Shown here piece by piece: positions 26,857-35,356 of a stretch of DNA of 64,000 nt. The notes beneath the pieces were generated by a model. It had not been told where the DNA came from. It saw nothing but the letters and a program-made list of their open reading frames with translations, and made no database searches. Position numbers and translations under genes: made by a program. The stretch is taken from the NCBI GenBank assembly GCA_964407925.1, contig CAYOXM010000004.1, positions 14,546-78,545 of the forward strand, written 5' to 3'. The DNA is from CAYOXM01 sp964407925 (lineage in GTDB: Bacteria; Patescibacteriota; Patescibacteriia; SG8-24). Each line of letters opens with the position of its first letter. Position 1 is the first letter of the stretch.

Positions 26857-28488
26857 CTATGACTCCGGAGTCAGGTTCTCCCCCTCCTGGCGGATGCCGG
26901 CGGGAATGACGGCGACGCGGCGGCGGAGCATGGCGACCGCCATCTTCGCCTCCTCGAGACCGAGCGCCGACGCGACCGCGACGTAGGTCATGATGCCGGC
27001 GACGCCGGCGACCGCGCCCTGCGTGAGGATGCCGACGAACGAACGCATGTCGACCGCGCTGCCGAGCACGACCTTCGCCGTCTGTACCGCCGCGGCCATG
27101 CAGAGCGCCGCGACGCTCATGAGCGCGAGGTCGCGGAACATCCGCCGCTCGTCGAGGTCGCCCGTACGATGACGCAGGTACGCCCAGAGCAGGACGAAAT
27201 TCAGGATGCAGCCCGCGGAAAACGCGAGGGCGAGGCCGGGCGTGCCCATCCCGAGCGCGACGAGCTTCCAGGCGATGACACGTTCGAAGACGACGGAGGC
27301 CGCCGCGGCGAAGAGCGGCGTGCGCATGTCCCGGATGGCGAAGAAGGCGCGCGCGACGAGGGGCAGGAGCGCCTGCGCGAAGAGCGACAGCGTGAAAAAC
27401 GAGAGCGTGTCGGCGGTATCGACGGTGTCCTTCCAGTCGAACCGCCCGGTACCGAGCACGACGCGGACGATCTGCGCGCGCAGAAGCAGCAGGAGGATAG
27501 TCGCGGGGACCACGAGGAACAGGACCGTCCGCACCGTCTTGGCGAAGGCAGCGACGAATTCGCCGTTCTTCCCTTTCGCGGCGAGCTCGGATATCAGCGG
27601 GAACGCTGCGACGGCGAACGAGATGCCGAGGACGCCGACCGGGAAGCTTTGCAGGTTGTTCGCGAGGCTGAACGTGGCGAGGCCTCCCGCGCCGACGGTC
27701 GAGGCGATTCCCGTGAGCAGGAGGAGGTTGACCTGGCTCACGGCAAGCGTCGCGGTACGCGGCAGCATCAGCCTGCCGATTTCGCGGACGCCCTCGTCGT
27801 GAAACGCGAGACGCGGCCGGTAGCGGTAGCCGAGGCCGCGGCAGGCGGCGAGCTGGAAGGCGAAATGCAGGAACGACCCCGCCGCCACGCCGACGGCGAC
27901 GCCCTCTATGCCGAGCGACGGCGCGAGCGCGACGACGCCGACGATGATGCCGACGTTGTAGGCGATCGGCGCGAGCGCGTACACGAGAAAACGGCGATGC
28001 GTCTGCAAGATTCCGCCGAGTACGCTCGACAGGCCGAGAAATACCGGGGAAAGGAACATCACGCGCGTGAGTCCGACGGCGAGCTCGCGCTGGCCGTTTC
28101 CGAATCCCGGCGTCAAGAACGGCACGATGACGCCCGCGAAGATGATGCCGAGCGCGGAAAGCGCGATCAGCGCGAGACCGAGGATCGTGAGAAGCGACGA
28201 TGCGAGGTCGTTCGCGGCGTCGTTCCCCCGTTCGCCGTCAGCGAGAAATTTCGAAAACACGGGGATGAATCCCGCCGTGATGGCGCCGAGGACGAAAAGG
28301 TTGTAGATGAAATCCGGCGCACGAAAGGCGGCATAATACGCATCCAGCTCCGGCCCGGCGCCGAACGTGCCAGAAAGCAGCCGGTCGCGGATGACACCGG
28401 CCAGGCGGCTGACAAGCGATGCCGCTCCCAGGAGAAACGCGGCAAAGGTCACGGTCGTGGATTTCAGCCCGAGGACCCGCTTCAACAT
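26857..28488 (-). CDS. murJ: Lipid II flippase MurJ
   Basis: 543 residues with about 14 hydrophobic segments (MVF/MOP fold). The N-terminal SLVSRLAGVIRDRLLSGTFG and ELDAYYAAFRAPDFIYNLFVLGAIT match the MurJ signature, with the conserved Arg residues that line the cavity. It flips lipid-linked peptidoglycan precursor to the outside and so serves the penicillin-binding protein at 53.1-55.8 kb. I use the ATG at 28488. The gene has a strong promoter and leads the murJ-lepA unit. Confidence 0.94.
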   Translation of the reverse strand: MLKRVLGLKSTTVTFAAFLLGAASLVSRLAGVIRDRLLSGTFGAGPELDAYYAAFRAPDFIYNLFVLGAITAGFIPVFSKFLADGERGNDAANDLASSLLTILGLALIALSALGIIFAGVIVPFLTPGFGNGQRELAVGLTRVMFLSPVFLGLSSVLGGILQTHRRFLVYALAPIAYNVGIIVGVVALAPSLGIEGVAVGVAAGSFLHFAFQLAACRGLGYRYRPRLAFHDEGVREIGRLMLPRTATLAVSQVNLLLLTGIASTVGAGGLATFSLANNLQSFPVGVLGISFAVAAFPLISELAAKGKNGEFVAAFAKTVRTVLFLVVPATILLLLLRAQIVRVVLGTGRFDWKDTVDTADTLSFFTLSLFAQALLPLVARAFFAIRDMRTPLFAAAASVVFERVIAWKLVALGMGTPGLALAFSAGCILNFVLLWAYLRHRTGDLDERRMFRDLALMSVAALCMAAAVQTAKVVLGSAVDMRSFVGILTQGAVAGVAGIMTYVAVASALGLEEAKMAVAMLRRRVAVIPAGIRQEGENLTPES

Positions 28489-28530
28489 AGATGAAACTCC
28501 GGGCACCGATGCGGCATCCGAATCCGGTTG

Positions 28531-28559
28531 AGTATAAGCAGAAAATAAGGCGAAAGCAA
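28531..28559 (-). promoter_or_regulatory. Promoter of murJ-lepA
   Basis: TTGCTT (28554-28559) and TATACT (28531-28536) on the minus strand with a 17-base spacer. The predicted start of transcription gives a leader of about 36 bases before the murJ ATG. Confidence 0.7.
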
Positions 28560-28647
28560 GGGAGCACCCGTGTGAACTTGACCTGACGGCCGTTCATTGC
28601 GCAGGATAAGGCGGCCGTCCTCCGAAACGGCAGAAATAGAGGACCGG

Positions 28648-29043
28648 ATGGACCGAGAAAAACGCCTGCTCGCCTGCGAAACCGCCGGCTCTATCGCCTG
28701 GTTCGCCATGGACGCGAGCTGGATGCTGGGCCTGCCGGTCCCGGCCGCCAGCCTCGCCGTTCCGACGGTGCTGCTCAACCTGCTCATTTTCCGGTGGACC
28801 GTCCGGACCTGGCCGAACCTGCTCGTCACCGCGGCGATGGCCGCATGGGCCTGCATGAACGTCCTGTGGATGTGCGCCGACCTGAAGCTCGTCGCCTGGG
28901 GACTCCCCGTCGCGAAGGGCTTCTGCGTCGCCGGCGGCATCCTCCTCGCCGCCGCGCTCATCGGCGCGACGCGCTGGACTGACGCGCTCGAGGCGCTCCT
29001 GCGACGGTTCCGCCGGCTGCGTCTCCGCAGCCGCGAAAAATAA
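28648..29043 (+). CDS. Four-helix membrane protein of unknown function
   Basis: 131 residues on the plus strand, one of few genes in this direction. After MDREKRLLACETAGSIAWF come four hydrophobic segments separated by short loops (SWMLGLP, RTWPN, CADLKL), ending in a basic tail (RRFRRLRLRSREK) that should face the cytoplasm. An AGAGGA Shine-Dalgarno lies 5 bases before the ATG. Trp and Met are frequent. No family is recognised. It converges on ackA across a shared terminator. Confidence 0.65.
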   Translation: MDREKRLLACETAGSIAWFAMDASWMLGLPVPAASLAVPTVLLNLLIFRWTVRTWPNLLVTAAMAAWACMNVLWMCADLKLVAWGLPVAKGFCVAGGILLAAALIGATRWTDALEALLRRFRRLRLRSREK

Positions 29044-29068
29044 ACGGTCCGCCCAGGGCGGACCGTTT
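29042..29068. terminator. Bidirectional terminator between convergent genes
   Basis: A 12-bp stem (AAACGGTCCGCC and its complement) around a 3-base loop, with A and T tails on both sides. It overlaps the stop of the plus-strand membrane protein gene and lies just past the end of ackA. Confidence 0.88.
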
Positions 29069-29070
29069 TC

Positions 29071-30225
29071 TTATTGCTTGAGCGCCCGTTTCGCTTCCGT
29101 GGCGATCATCAGCTCCTCGTTCGTCGGAACGACGAGCACTTTCGTCCTCCCGGGAAGCTTCAGCATGCCCATCACTTTCTTGCGGATGTCCTCGCTCCGT
29201 TCGCCGACGCCGGCAGTGAACACGACCGCGTCCGCGCCGCCCATGAGCGTCGCATACGAACCGACGTATCGCGCGACGTCGTAGCAGAACATCTCGATGG
29301 CGAGGTTCGCGCGGTATTTCGTCTCCGCCGACGGCTTTTCCGCGAGCTTGTAGCCGGGAATCTTGTATCCTGCCGCGCTCATCACGTCGCGCAGATCCTT
29401 GTACCCCGATACGCCGAGGAGGCCGGACTGCTTGTTGAGCACGTCGTCGACCTGCTGCTCGGTCATCCCGAACGTGCGGATCATGTACAGCGGGATCGCT
29501 GGATCGATGTCGCCGCAGCGCGTGGACATGGTAAGGCCCTCGAGCGGGGTGAAGCCCATCGTCGTGTCGAACGCCTTGCCGTTCATGACCGCGGTGACGG
29601 ACGAGCCCGACCCGAGGTGGCACGAAACGATTTTCGCCCTTCTGTAGGGCTTTTTCAGCATTTTCGCCGCCTGCTCGGTGACGTAGCGGTGCGAGATGCC
29701 GTGGAACCCGTACTTCCGGATCTTGTGCTTGGCGTAGTACTCCCACGGCAGCGCGTACATGAACGCGAAATCGGGAATCGTCTTGTAAAAGGCGGTGTCA
29801 AACACCGCGACGTTCGCGGCGCGGGGCAAAAGCGTTCGGCAAGAGTCGATGCCGGAGAGGTTCGGCGGGTTATGGAGCGGTGCGAGACGGTTGTAGGCGC
29901 GCAGTTTCTCGAGGTTCGCGTCCGTAATGACGGTCGGTTCGGTAAATTCCTCTCCGCCATGCACGACGCGGTGACCGAAGGTGACGATGCGCTTCGTATC
30001 GATGCCGCCGTTCACGAGCGCGGAAAAGACCTTCGTGAGCGCGTCCTTGTGGTCGGGTACCGCGTCAAACTCGAGCTTCTTTTCATCCGCGCCGACCGCG
30101 ACCTTCATGAACGGCTTATCGAGACCGATGCGCTCGACAAGGCCGCCAGCGAGCTCCTTGAGGCTCTTCGCCTCGAACAGCTTGAATTTCAGGCTCGAGC
30201 TGCCGGAATTGACGACGAAAATCAT
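29071..30225 (-). CDS. ackA: Acetate kinase
   Basis: 384 residues. It converts acetyl phosphate and ADP to acetate and ATP. Sugar-kinase-superfamily motifs: VVNSGSSSLKFKLF at the N-terminus, FGHRVVHGGE, AVFDTAFYKTIP, YGFHGISHRYV, SCHLGSGSSVTAV and FTAGVGERSEDIR. The catalytic Arg and Asp (FDTAF) are present. pduL lies 13 bases upstream, so the pair forms a phosphotransacylase-acetate kinase unit for substrate-level phosphorylation. Confidence 0.96.
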   Translation of the reverse strand: MIFVVNSGSSSLKFKLFEAKSLKELAGGLVERIGLDKPFMKVAVGADEKKLEFDAVPDHKDALTKVFSALVNGGIDTKRIVTFGHRVVHGGEEFTEPTVITDANLEKLRAYNRLAPLHNPPNLSGIDSCRTLLPRAANVAVFDTAFYKTIPDFAFMYALPWEYYAKHKIRKYGFHGISHRYVTEQAAKMLKKPYRRAKIVSCHLGSGSSVTAVMNGKAFDTTMGFTPLEGLTMSTRCGDIDPAIPLYMIRTFGMTEQQVDDVLNKQSGLLGVSGYKDLRDVMSAAGYKIPGYKLAEKPSAETKYRANLAIEMFCYDVARYVGSYATLMGGADAVVFTAGVGERSEDIRKKVMGMLKLPGRTKVLVVPTNEELMIATEAKRALKQ

Positions 30226-30238
30226 ACGCGTTGCCGGT

Positions 30239-30880
30239 TCAGACGTCGCCGAAGAAATGCGCCGCCTCGCCGTCTGCCGGATGCACGCCGACGATCTCGC
30301 CCATCGCGCCCTGCGCGTCGAGCGACGCCGCGTTTGCCTCGTCCGTGTCGAGGTGGATGTTCATCCGGAACGACGGGTGGACGCGGACGATGACCTCGCG
30401 CGCGATGAACGGCGTATGTCCGGGAATCGACACGTCAAGCACGTCGCCGGTCTTGAGACCGAGTTCGGCGGCCTCGGTGTCTGAGCAGTGCAGATGGCGC
30501 TGGTCGTTGATGACGCCTTCCTTGAGTTCGATACTCCCCTTCGGCCCGACGAGCGTGACGCCACCGCCCGAACCCGCGAGGTCGCCGGAGAGCCGGAGCG
30601 GGGTCTCGACGCCGAGCGTCCGCCCGTCGCTCCACGCGAGCTCGACCTGCGTCTGCTTGCGGCACGGCCCGAGGATGCGCGCGGAAACCTCCCCCTTCGG
30701 CCCTTTCACCCCGACTTTTTCCTCGTAGGCGAACTGGCCCGTCTGGGAAAGTTCCTTGATCGGCTTCATCTGGTAGCCGGCGCCGAAAAGCGCGTCCTGA
30801 TCGGCCTGCGACAAGTGAACGTGGCGGGCGGAATACTCGATGCGTACTTGGCGTCCGAGCGCTTTGTGCTGATCTGACAT
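30239..30880 (-). CDS. pduL: PduL-type phosphate acyltransferase (phosphotransacetylase)
   Basis: 213 residues. PduL exchanges CoA for phosphate on acetyl- or propanoyl-CoA and is unrelated to Pta. The zinc-binding His motifs are visible: RHVHLS near residue 19 and RHLHCS near 129, plus SFRMNIHLDTDEAN at the C-terminus. No microcompartment targeting extension is present, so the enzyme should be cytoplasmic. ATG 30880 (gcctATG) is chosen over the ATG two codons upstream; neither has a clear Shine-Dalgarno. Partner of ackA. Confidence 0.92.
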   Translation of the reverse strand: MSDQHKALGRQVRIEYSARHVHLSQADQDALFGAGYQMKPIKELSQTGQFAYEEKVGVKGPKGEVSARILGPCRKQTQVELAWSDGRTLGVETPLRLSGDLAGSGGGVTLVGPKGSIELKEGVINDQRHLHCSDTEAAELGLKTGDVLDVSIPGHTPFIAREVIVRVHPSFRMNIHLDTDEANAASLDAQGAMGEIVGVHPADGEAAHFFGDV

Positions 30881-30914
30881 AGGCATGAGGTTACGCGATA
30901 CAGGATAGCACGGT

Positions 30915-32267
30915 TCACATGAATACGGAGGCGAGCCCGAGGAAGACGAAGAAGCCGCAGCAATCGGTGAGCGTCGTGACGAAAACGGTCGAAGCGAGCG
31001 CGGGATCGATGCGCATGCGCTTCATGATGACGGGGACCGCGACGCCGCCGAGCCCGGCGACGAGAAGGTTGGCGGTCATGGCAACGAGGATGACGCCGGC
31101 GAGGCGGGCGTTGCCCGTCCACGCGTAGGCGATGCCGCCCATGATGACGCCGTTCGCGAGGCCGTTCAGCGTCCCGGCGGCGACCTGCTTCGCGACGGCA
31201 TGGAGGGTGTTCAGGTGCCGAAGCTCGCCGAGCGCGATCGCGCGGACGACGACGCCGAGCGTCTGCGTCGCGGCGTTGCCGCCCATCCCCGCGATGATCG
31301 GCATGTAGGCGGCGAGGATGACGATGCGCTGGATGGTGTCCTCGAACAGGCTCACGACCCCGGCGGCGAGCACGGCCGTCGCGAGGTTGACGATGAGCCA
31401 CGGGAGACGCCTGCGGACGGTGAGGAGCACGGGATCGCTGATGCGATCGTCCTCGTCCACGCCGGTGAGTCGGGAGATGTCTTCCGCGTACTCCTTCTCC
31501 ATGACCTCGAAAATGTCGTCGGCGGTCACGATGCCGAGCACGCGCCCCTTGGGCCCGACGACCGGGAGCTCGATGGCGTTATGCTCGTCGAACACCTGCG
31601 CCATCTCCTCCTGGTCCATCGTCGGCGGCACGCTCACGACGGCGGCGTTCATGAGGTCGCCGAGTTTCGCGTCGGCCGCGGCGGTGAGGAGCCGCATGAG
31701 CGGCAGCGTGCCGACGAGCGCGTCCTTGTCGTCGGTGACGTACACCTGATGCGACTTCGGTTTCGTCGCCGACTCGCGCGCGATCTGCCGGCGCGCCTCG
31801 TCGACGGTGGCGTCCGCGCGGATGCGGAACGCCTCATGCTTCATGCGACCGCCGGCGGTCTCCTCGCCGAAAACGAGCAGCGGCATGAGGCCGTGCGGGT
31901 CGTTTTTCCTGAGCTCCGCGATGACGCGGTCGCGCTGCCCGTCCTTGAGCAGCTGAATGAGGTCGACGGCGTCGTCGGATTCGGCCGCGTCGATCATCGC
32001 GGCCACTTCCGCCTGCGAAAGCGCGGGGAGCACCGCGTCCTGCGAGTACTCGCTGAGCTTCAGGAGGACGCGGGAATGCCGCTCCGCGGGGAGCCCCTTG
32101 AACATCCTGCGTTTCTCGTGGACGGACAGCGAATCAACGACGTGGATGACGTCCTCGTCGCCCATCTTCGCGAGCAGTTCGCGGAGCAGCGCGTCCTGGT
32201 TGCGGAACAGCATCTCCCTCGCGCGGTCGGCGAACCCCTTCCAATTCAGCATCGTCGGTAACGGCAT
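30915..32267 (-). CDS. mgtE: MgtE-type magnesium transporter
   Basis: 450 residues. Domain order is the MgtE N domain (residues 1-130, helical repeats LSEYSQDAVLPALSQAEVAAMID), two CBS domains (about 130-260) and five membrane helices from residue 280. The transporter signature PIIAGMGGNAATQTLGVVVRAIALGEL and the C-terminal DCCGFFVFLGLA are present. It is a Mg-gated channel in the cytoplasmic membrane. The gene stands alone between pduL and the ferredoxin oxidoreductase operon. Confidence 0.95.
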   Translation of the reverse strand: MPLPTMLNWKGFADRAREMLFRNQDALLRELLAKMGDEDVIHVVDSLSVHEKRRMFKGLPAERHSRVLLKLSEYSQDAVLPALSQAEVAAMIDAAESDDAVDLIQLLKDGQRDRVIAELRKNDPHGLMPLLVFGEETAGGRMKHEAFRIRADATVDEARRQIARESATKPKSHQVYVTDDKDALVGTLPLMRLLTAAADAKLGDLMNAAVVSVPPTMDQEEMAQVFDEHNAIELPVVGPKGRVLGIVTADDIFEVMEKEYAEDISRLTGVDEDDRISDPVLLTVRRRLPWLIVNLATAVLAAGVVSLFEDTIQRIVILAAYMPIIAGMGGNAATQTLGVVVRAIALGELRHLNTLHAVAKQVAAGTLNGLANGVIMGGIAYAWTGNARLAGVILVAMTANLLVAGLGGVAVPVIMKRMRIDPALASTVFVTTLTDCCGFFVFLGLASVFM

Positions 32268-32288
32268 ACGTGCGGCAGTATAACAAAA

Positions 32289-32309
32289 CCGCGGGAATCA
32301 ATCCCGCGG
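32289..32309 (-). terminator. Terminator of the ferredoxin oxidoreductase operon
   Basis: An 8-bp stem (CCGCGGGA / TCCCGCGG) with a 5-base loop and a TTTTGTTA tail on the minus strand, 8 bases after the end of the ferredoxin subunit gene. Confidence 0.8.
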
Positions 32310-32316
32310 CGCACGC

Positions 32317-32808
32317 TCATTTATCCACCACTTCGTACTCCTTGATCGGCTCGTCCGTATACCGGAGGAAGCCGCGCATGAGCCGCGCGACGAGCGTCTT
32401 GTCCTTCGACTTGCCGAATTTCTTGAGCCTGTCCTTCGACGTCCGGAAATGCGTGACCGCCCACTCGATGACGACCGCATTCATCCGCACGACGGCACCG
32501 AGCGGTCCGGTGCTGAACAGCTTCGACTCAAGCCGCTTGTTGGTGATTTCAATGGCGTGGTCCGGACAGACGCGCTCGCACGTCTCGCAGCCGATGCACT
32601 TGTCGAGATCGATGTAAATCGCCGGTTCGCCGAGCATGCCGAGCTCCTTGTCGTGCCAGGAAATCGCGTTCACCGGGCATTTCACGATGCACGAACCGCA
32701 GGACTTGCAGAGGTTCGTAAACCGCGTCACGCGAATCTTCGAGGTCTCCGCGACCTTCGGGGCGAAGCGCATCGGGCCGGTCGAATTGTCGGTCGGAGTG
32801 GTTCCCAT
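32317..32808 (-). CDS. korD: 2-oxoacid:ferredoxin oxidoreductase, ferredoxin (delta) subunit
   Basis: 163 residues. Two 4Fe-4S motifs, CKSCGSCIVKCP (near 34) and CIGCETCERVCP (near 73), match the delta subunit of four-subunit 2-oxoacid oxidoreductases. A C-terminal extension of about 70 residues (NAVVIEWAVTHFRTSKDRLKK) is longer than usual and of unknown role. It is last in the korABCD-like operon and joined to the gamma gene by TGATATG. The substrate cannot be deduced, so the kor name is provisional. Confidence 0.88.
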   Translation of the reverse strand: MGTTPTDNSTGPMRFAPKVAETSKIRVTRFTNLCKSCGSCIVKCPVNAISWHDKELGMLGEPAIYIDLDKCIGCETCERVCPDHAIEITNKRLESKLFSTGPLGAVVRMNAVVIEWAVTHFRTSKDRLKKFGKSKDKTLVARLMRGFLRYTDEPIKEYEVVDK

Positions 32809-32809
32809 A

Positions 32810-33364
32810 TCATTTGACGAGGTCGTAGCCGACGTTGAACGCCTTCTCGTTGAGGTCCTTGAGCGAGGGATCCTTCTCGTACTTGTCCTTGAACGTCTTC
32901 TCGAGCGCCTTGCCGAACGACGCCTTGTCGAGCACCGGCGTGAGCTTCAGCATCGCGCCCATCACGATCATGTTGAACGTCCGCGGCTTCTTGAGCTGCA
33001 GTTTCGCGATATTGCCCGCGTCGACGAGGTGCGGCGCCCACTGCCGGACGCGCGAGACGTCATGCACGAGCGTGCTGTTCACGACGACCTTCGTGCCTTC
33101 CTGCAGGTACTCGAACGTGCGGTCGATGGCGCGCTGCGACATGGCGACCCACAGGTCTGCCTTGGCGAACTTCGGAAACGGGATCGGCTCGTCGCCGATC
33201 TGCGCGAACGCGATGGAAATTCCGCCGCGTTTCTCGGTACTGAAGTACGGCACGTAGAGCGTCTGCTTCCCCTGCATCCACGCGGCATACGCCATGATTT
33301 TCGCGATCGAAAGCACGCCCTGCCCGCCCTCGCCGCTAATGACGATCTTGAACGGCTCGGCCAT
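32810..33364 (-). CDS. korC: 2-oxoacid:ferredoxin oxidoreductase, gamma subunit
   Basis: 184 residues. The family signature ISGEGGQGVLSIAKIMAYAA opens the protein and is followed by YVPYFSTEKRGG and NSTLVHD. The gamma subunit binds part of the CoA site in the alpha-beta-gamma-delta enzyme. It is separated from the beta gene by a single base (TGATATG). Confidence 0.93.
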   Translation of the reverse strand: MAEPFKIVISGEGGQGVLSIAKIMAYAAWMQGKQTLYVPYFSTEKRGGISIAFAQIGDEPIPFPKFAKADLWVAMSQRAIDRTFEYLQEGTKVVVNSTLVHDVSRVRQWAPHLVDAGNIAKLQLKKPRTFNMIVMGAMLKLTPVLDKASFGKALEKTFKDKYEKDPSLKDLNEKAFNVGYDLVK

Positions 33365-33365
33365 A

Positions 33366-34109
33366 TCAGTAGGTCTTCACGGGGTAGACGCCGGCGAGCG
33401 TGTTCTCGAGGAAATCGAACGTCTTCCAGGGGTTGTCCATCGTCTTCCAGTTCAGCGTGCACGGCGAGAGCACTTCGACGAAGGTAAACCCGCGCCCCTC
33501 CTTGTGGAACGTAAGCGCGTCCGTCATCAGCTTGCGCAGGCCAATCTGCCGGCTCGTGATGCCGCGCGCCACGAACGCGTTCGGGTTCACCTGACGGATC
33601 ATCTCGGGACCCTTCATGTAATACTGGTCGGCGCCGCACGGAGCGGTGTCGACGACCATGCCCGGGAGCGTGGTCGGCGCTTCTTGACCTCCGGTCATGG
33701 CGTACACGGCGTTGTTCACCACGATGACCATGATCTTCTCGTCACGAATGGCCGCGTTCATGAGGTGCCCGCCGCCGATGGCGTACCCGCCGCCGTCACC
33801 GACGTACGCGACGGTCAGCGCCTTCGGATTGGCGCGTTTGAACCCGACCATCGTCGGGATGGTTCGGCCGTGGTGCGTCTCGATGGTGTCGACATTGAAG
33901 TAGTCCCAAGCGAGGAGCGAGCAGCCGATGTCGACGCCGAAGGCGAGCTCCTTCTGGATACCAAGGTCGTCGATGGCATGACCGAGCGCCTTGAGCACTT
34001 CCGGATGCCCGCAGCCGGGACAGAAGAGGTGCGGCTTGGATTCGATCCGCACGCATTTCGGAAACGCCATCTTCACCTCGCTCTTGTCCATGAAAAGTTT
34101 CTTCGCCAT
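33366..34109 (-). CDS. korB: 2-oxoacid:ferredoxin oxidoreductase, beta (TPP-binding) subunit
   Basis: 247 residues. FCPGCGHPEVLKAL and GVDIGCSLLAWDYF at the N-terminus and the thiamine diphosphate motif YVGDGGGYAIGGGHLMNAA with VVNN are diagnostic. It carries out the decarboxylation half-reaction and passes electrons to ferredoxin. Residues such as THHGRTIP favour the 2-oxoglutarate/branched-chain group over pyruvate enzymes, but that is weak evidence. Confidence 0.94.
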   Translation of the reverse strand: MAKKLFMDKSEVKMAFPKCVRIESKPHLFCPGCGHPEVLKALGHAIDDLGIQKELAFGVDIGCSLLAWDYFNVDTIETHHGRTIPTMVGFKRANPKALTVAYVGDGGGYAIGGGHLMNAAIRDEKIMVIVVNNAVYAMTGGQEAPTTLPGMVVDTAPCGADQYYMKGPEMIRQVNPNAFVARGITSRQIGLRKLMTDALTFHKEGRGFTFVEVLSPCTLNWKTMDNPWKTFDFLENTLAGVYPVKTY

Positions 34110-34110
34110 A

Positions 34111-35241
34111 TCATTGTCCGGACGCGAACGTGACGAGTTCGGTCGGCGTTATGCCCATCGACGGCCGTTCGTATCCCACGACCGGCGCGGACGCGTGGCC
34201 GTACAGGGAGTTGCGGACGAAGCGGCCGAGCTGGTCGAGGGCGGATTCGGGCACGAGGATTTTCCGCGCGCCTTTCGCGGCGGCACGAAGGGCATCGTCG
34301 GGGAACGGCCGGAGCGTGATCGGACGGAACAGCCGGGCCTTCACGCCCCTCTCTGCCAGCGTCTTGATCGCGGCGCGCGCCGAAGCCGCGACGATGCCGT
34401 GCGCGACGATGAGCAGGTCCGCGTCCTTGTCGCCGAACTCCTCGTGCGCCGCGACCTGCGGCGCCATCTTGTCCCACGCCTCCTTGATTTCCATGTTGAC
34501 GGCGAGCGTCTCCTCTTCGAGGTTCAGGCAGTTGCGGAAACAGTCGTACGACGTGCCGTCGGGCCCCTTGCGGATGTGCATTTCCGGCGACGGAACGAGC
34601 CCCTCGAGCGGCCGCGTACGGCTCTTCTCGAGCATGTACGCCTCGGTCGGTTCCATGACGATGCCCTTCTCTTCGGGCGAATACACCTCGACCTCCCCCA
34701 TCATCTTGTTAAGGTAGCCGTCGGAAAGCAGGAAGGTCGGAAACCGGTACTTCCAGGCGATGTCGAAAACCTTGATGCCGAAATCGTACAGCTCCTGAAG
34801 CGTCGACGGGGAATAGACGATTCGGTAGCCGTTGCCGTTGCCGCCGTAACAGGCGAGGTTCACCTCGGACTGCGAATAAATGACGGTGGACGTCGACGGG
34901 CCGCCGCGCTGGCCGATGTACGCGACGACGGGAAGGCGCATCGCTTCCGCCATTGAAAACGCGTCCTGCATCAGGACGTGGCCGGGACCGCCGGTCGCGG
35001 TAAAACTCTTCACGCCGGCGAGCACGGCGCCGAGCAGCATGAAGCTCGCGCCGATCTCGTCCTCGGCCTGGAGGAACACGAGACCGTCCTTCTTGCCCTT
35101 ATCGCCGCACGATTCTTTGGACCAGAAATGCAGGATCTCCGACGTCGGTGTGATCGGATAGCCGTACATCGCCTTCACGCCCGCCGCCAAAGCCGCGCGC
35201 CCGAGCGCCTCGTTGCCCATGAGGAATTTCTTCTCAGCCAT
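34111..35241 (-). CDS. korA: 2-oxoacid:ferredoxin oxidoreductase, alpha subunit
   Basis: 376 residues. Pyrimidine-binding and domain II regions are present: NEALGRAALAAGVKAMYGYPITPTSE, then TATGGPGHVLMQDAFSMAEA and VAYIGQRGGPSTST, and the C-terminal RLFRPITLRPFPDDAL. With the three downstream subunits it forms the complete enzyme that oxidises a 2-oxoacid to acyl-CoA, CO2 and reduced ferredoxin. It leads the operon; a TATAGT -10 box lies at 35266-35271. Confidence 0.94.
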   Translation of the reverse strand: MAEKKFLMGNEALGRAALAAGVKAMYGYPITPTSEILHFWSKESCGDKGKKDGLVFLQAEDEIGASFMLLGAVLAGVKSFTATGGPGHVLMQDAFSMAEAMRLPVVAYIGQRGGPSTSTVIYSQSEVNLACYGGNGNGYRIVYSPSTLQELYDFGIKVFDIAWKYRFPTFLLSDGYLNKMMGEVEVYSPEEKGIVMEPTEAYMLEKSRTRPLEGLVPSPEMHIRKGPDGTSYDCFRNCLNLEEETLAVNMEIKEAWDKMAPQVAAHEEFGDKDADLLIVAHGIVAASARAAIKTLAERGVKARLFRPITLRPFPDDALRAAAKGARKILVPESALDQLGRFVRNSLYGHASAPVVGYERPSMGITPTELVTFASGQ

Positions 35242-35265
35242 GCGGATGCAGTTAGCTACGGGGAC

Positions 35266-35271
35266 ACTATA
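35266..35271 (-). promoter_or_regulatory. Probable -10 box of the korABCD-like operon
   Basis: TATAGT on the minus strand, 24 bases before the korA ATG. The expected -35 region instead holds an imperfect inverted repeat (CCACGG...CCGTGG, 35272-35292), suggesting a regulated promoter. Confidence 0.5.
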
Positions 35272-35290
35272 CCACGGTCACGGTGGCCGT

Positions 35291-35318
35291 GGGGACTGTC
35301 CCTATGGGGACAGTCCCC
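35291..35318. repeat. GGGGACTGTCCC hairpin
   Basis: A 12-bp perfect stem (GGGGACTGTCCC with GGGACAGTCCCC) around a 4-base loop, between korA and the Rieske gene. It resembles the GGGGACTGTCCC-type palindromic repeats scattered in many bacterial genomes. Only one copy is seen in this window. Confidence 0.75.
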
Positions 35319-35332
35319 TGTGGATAACGAAA

Positions 35333-35350
35333 GACCGGCTTTCGCCGGCC
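35333..35350 (-). terminator. Possible terminator after the Rieske gene
   Basis: A short stem (CCGGC/GCCGG with a tttc loop) followed on the minus strand by CTTTCGTT, just past the Rieske ferredoxin stop. The U-tract is weak. Confidence 0.5.
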
Positions 35351-35356
35351 TGCGTT

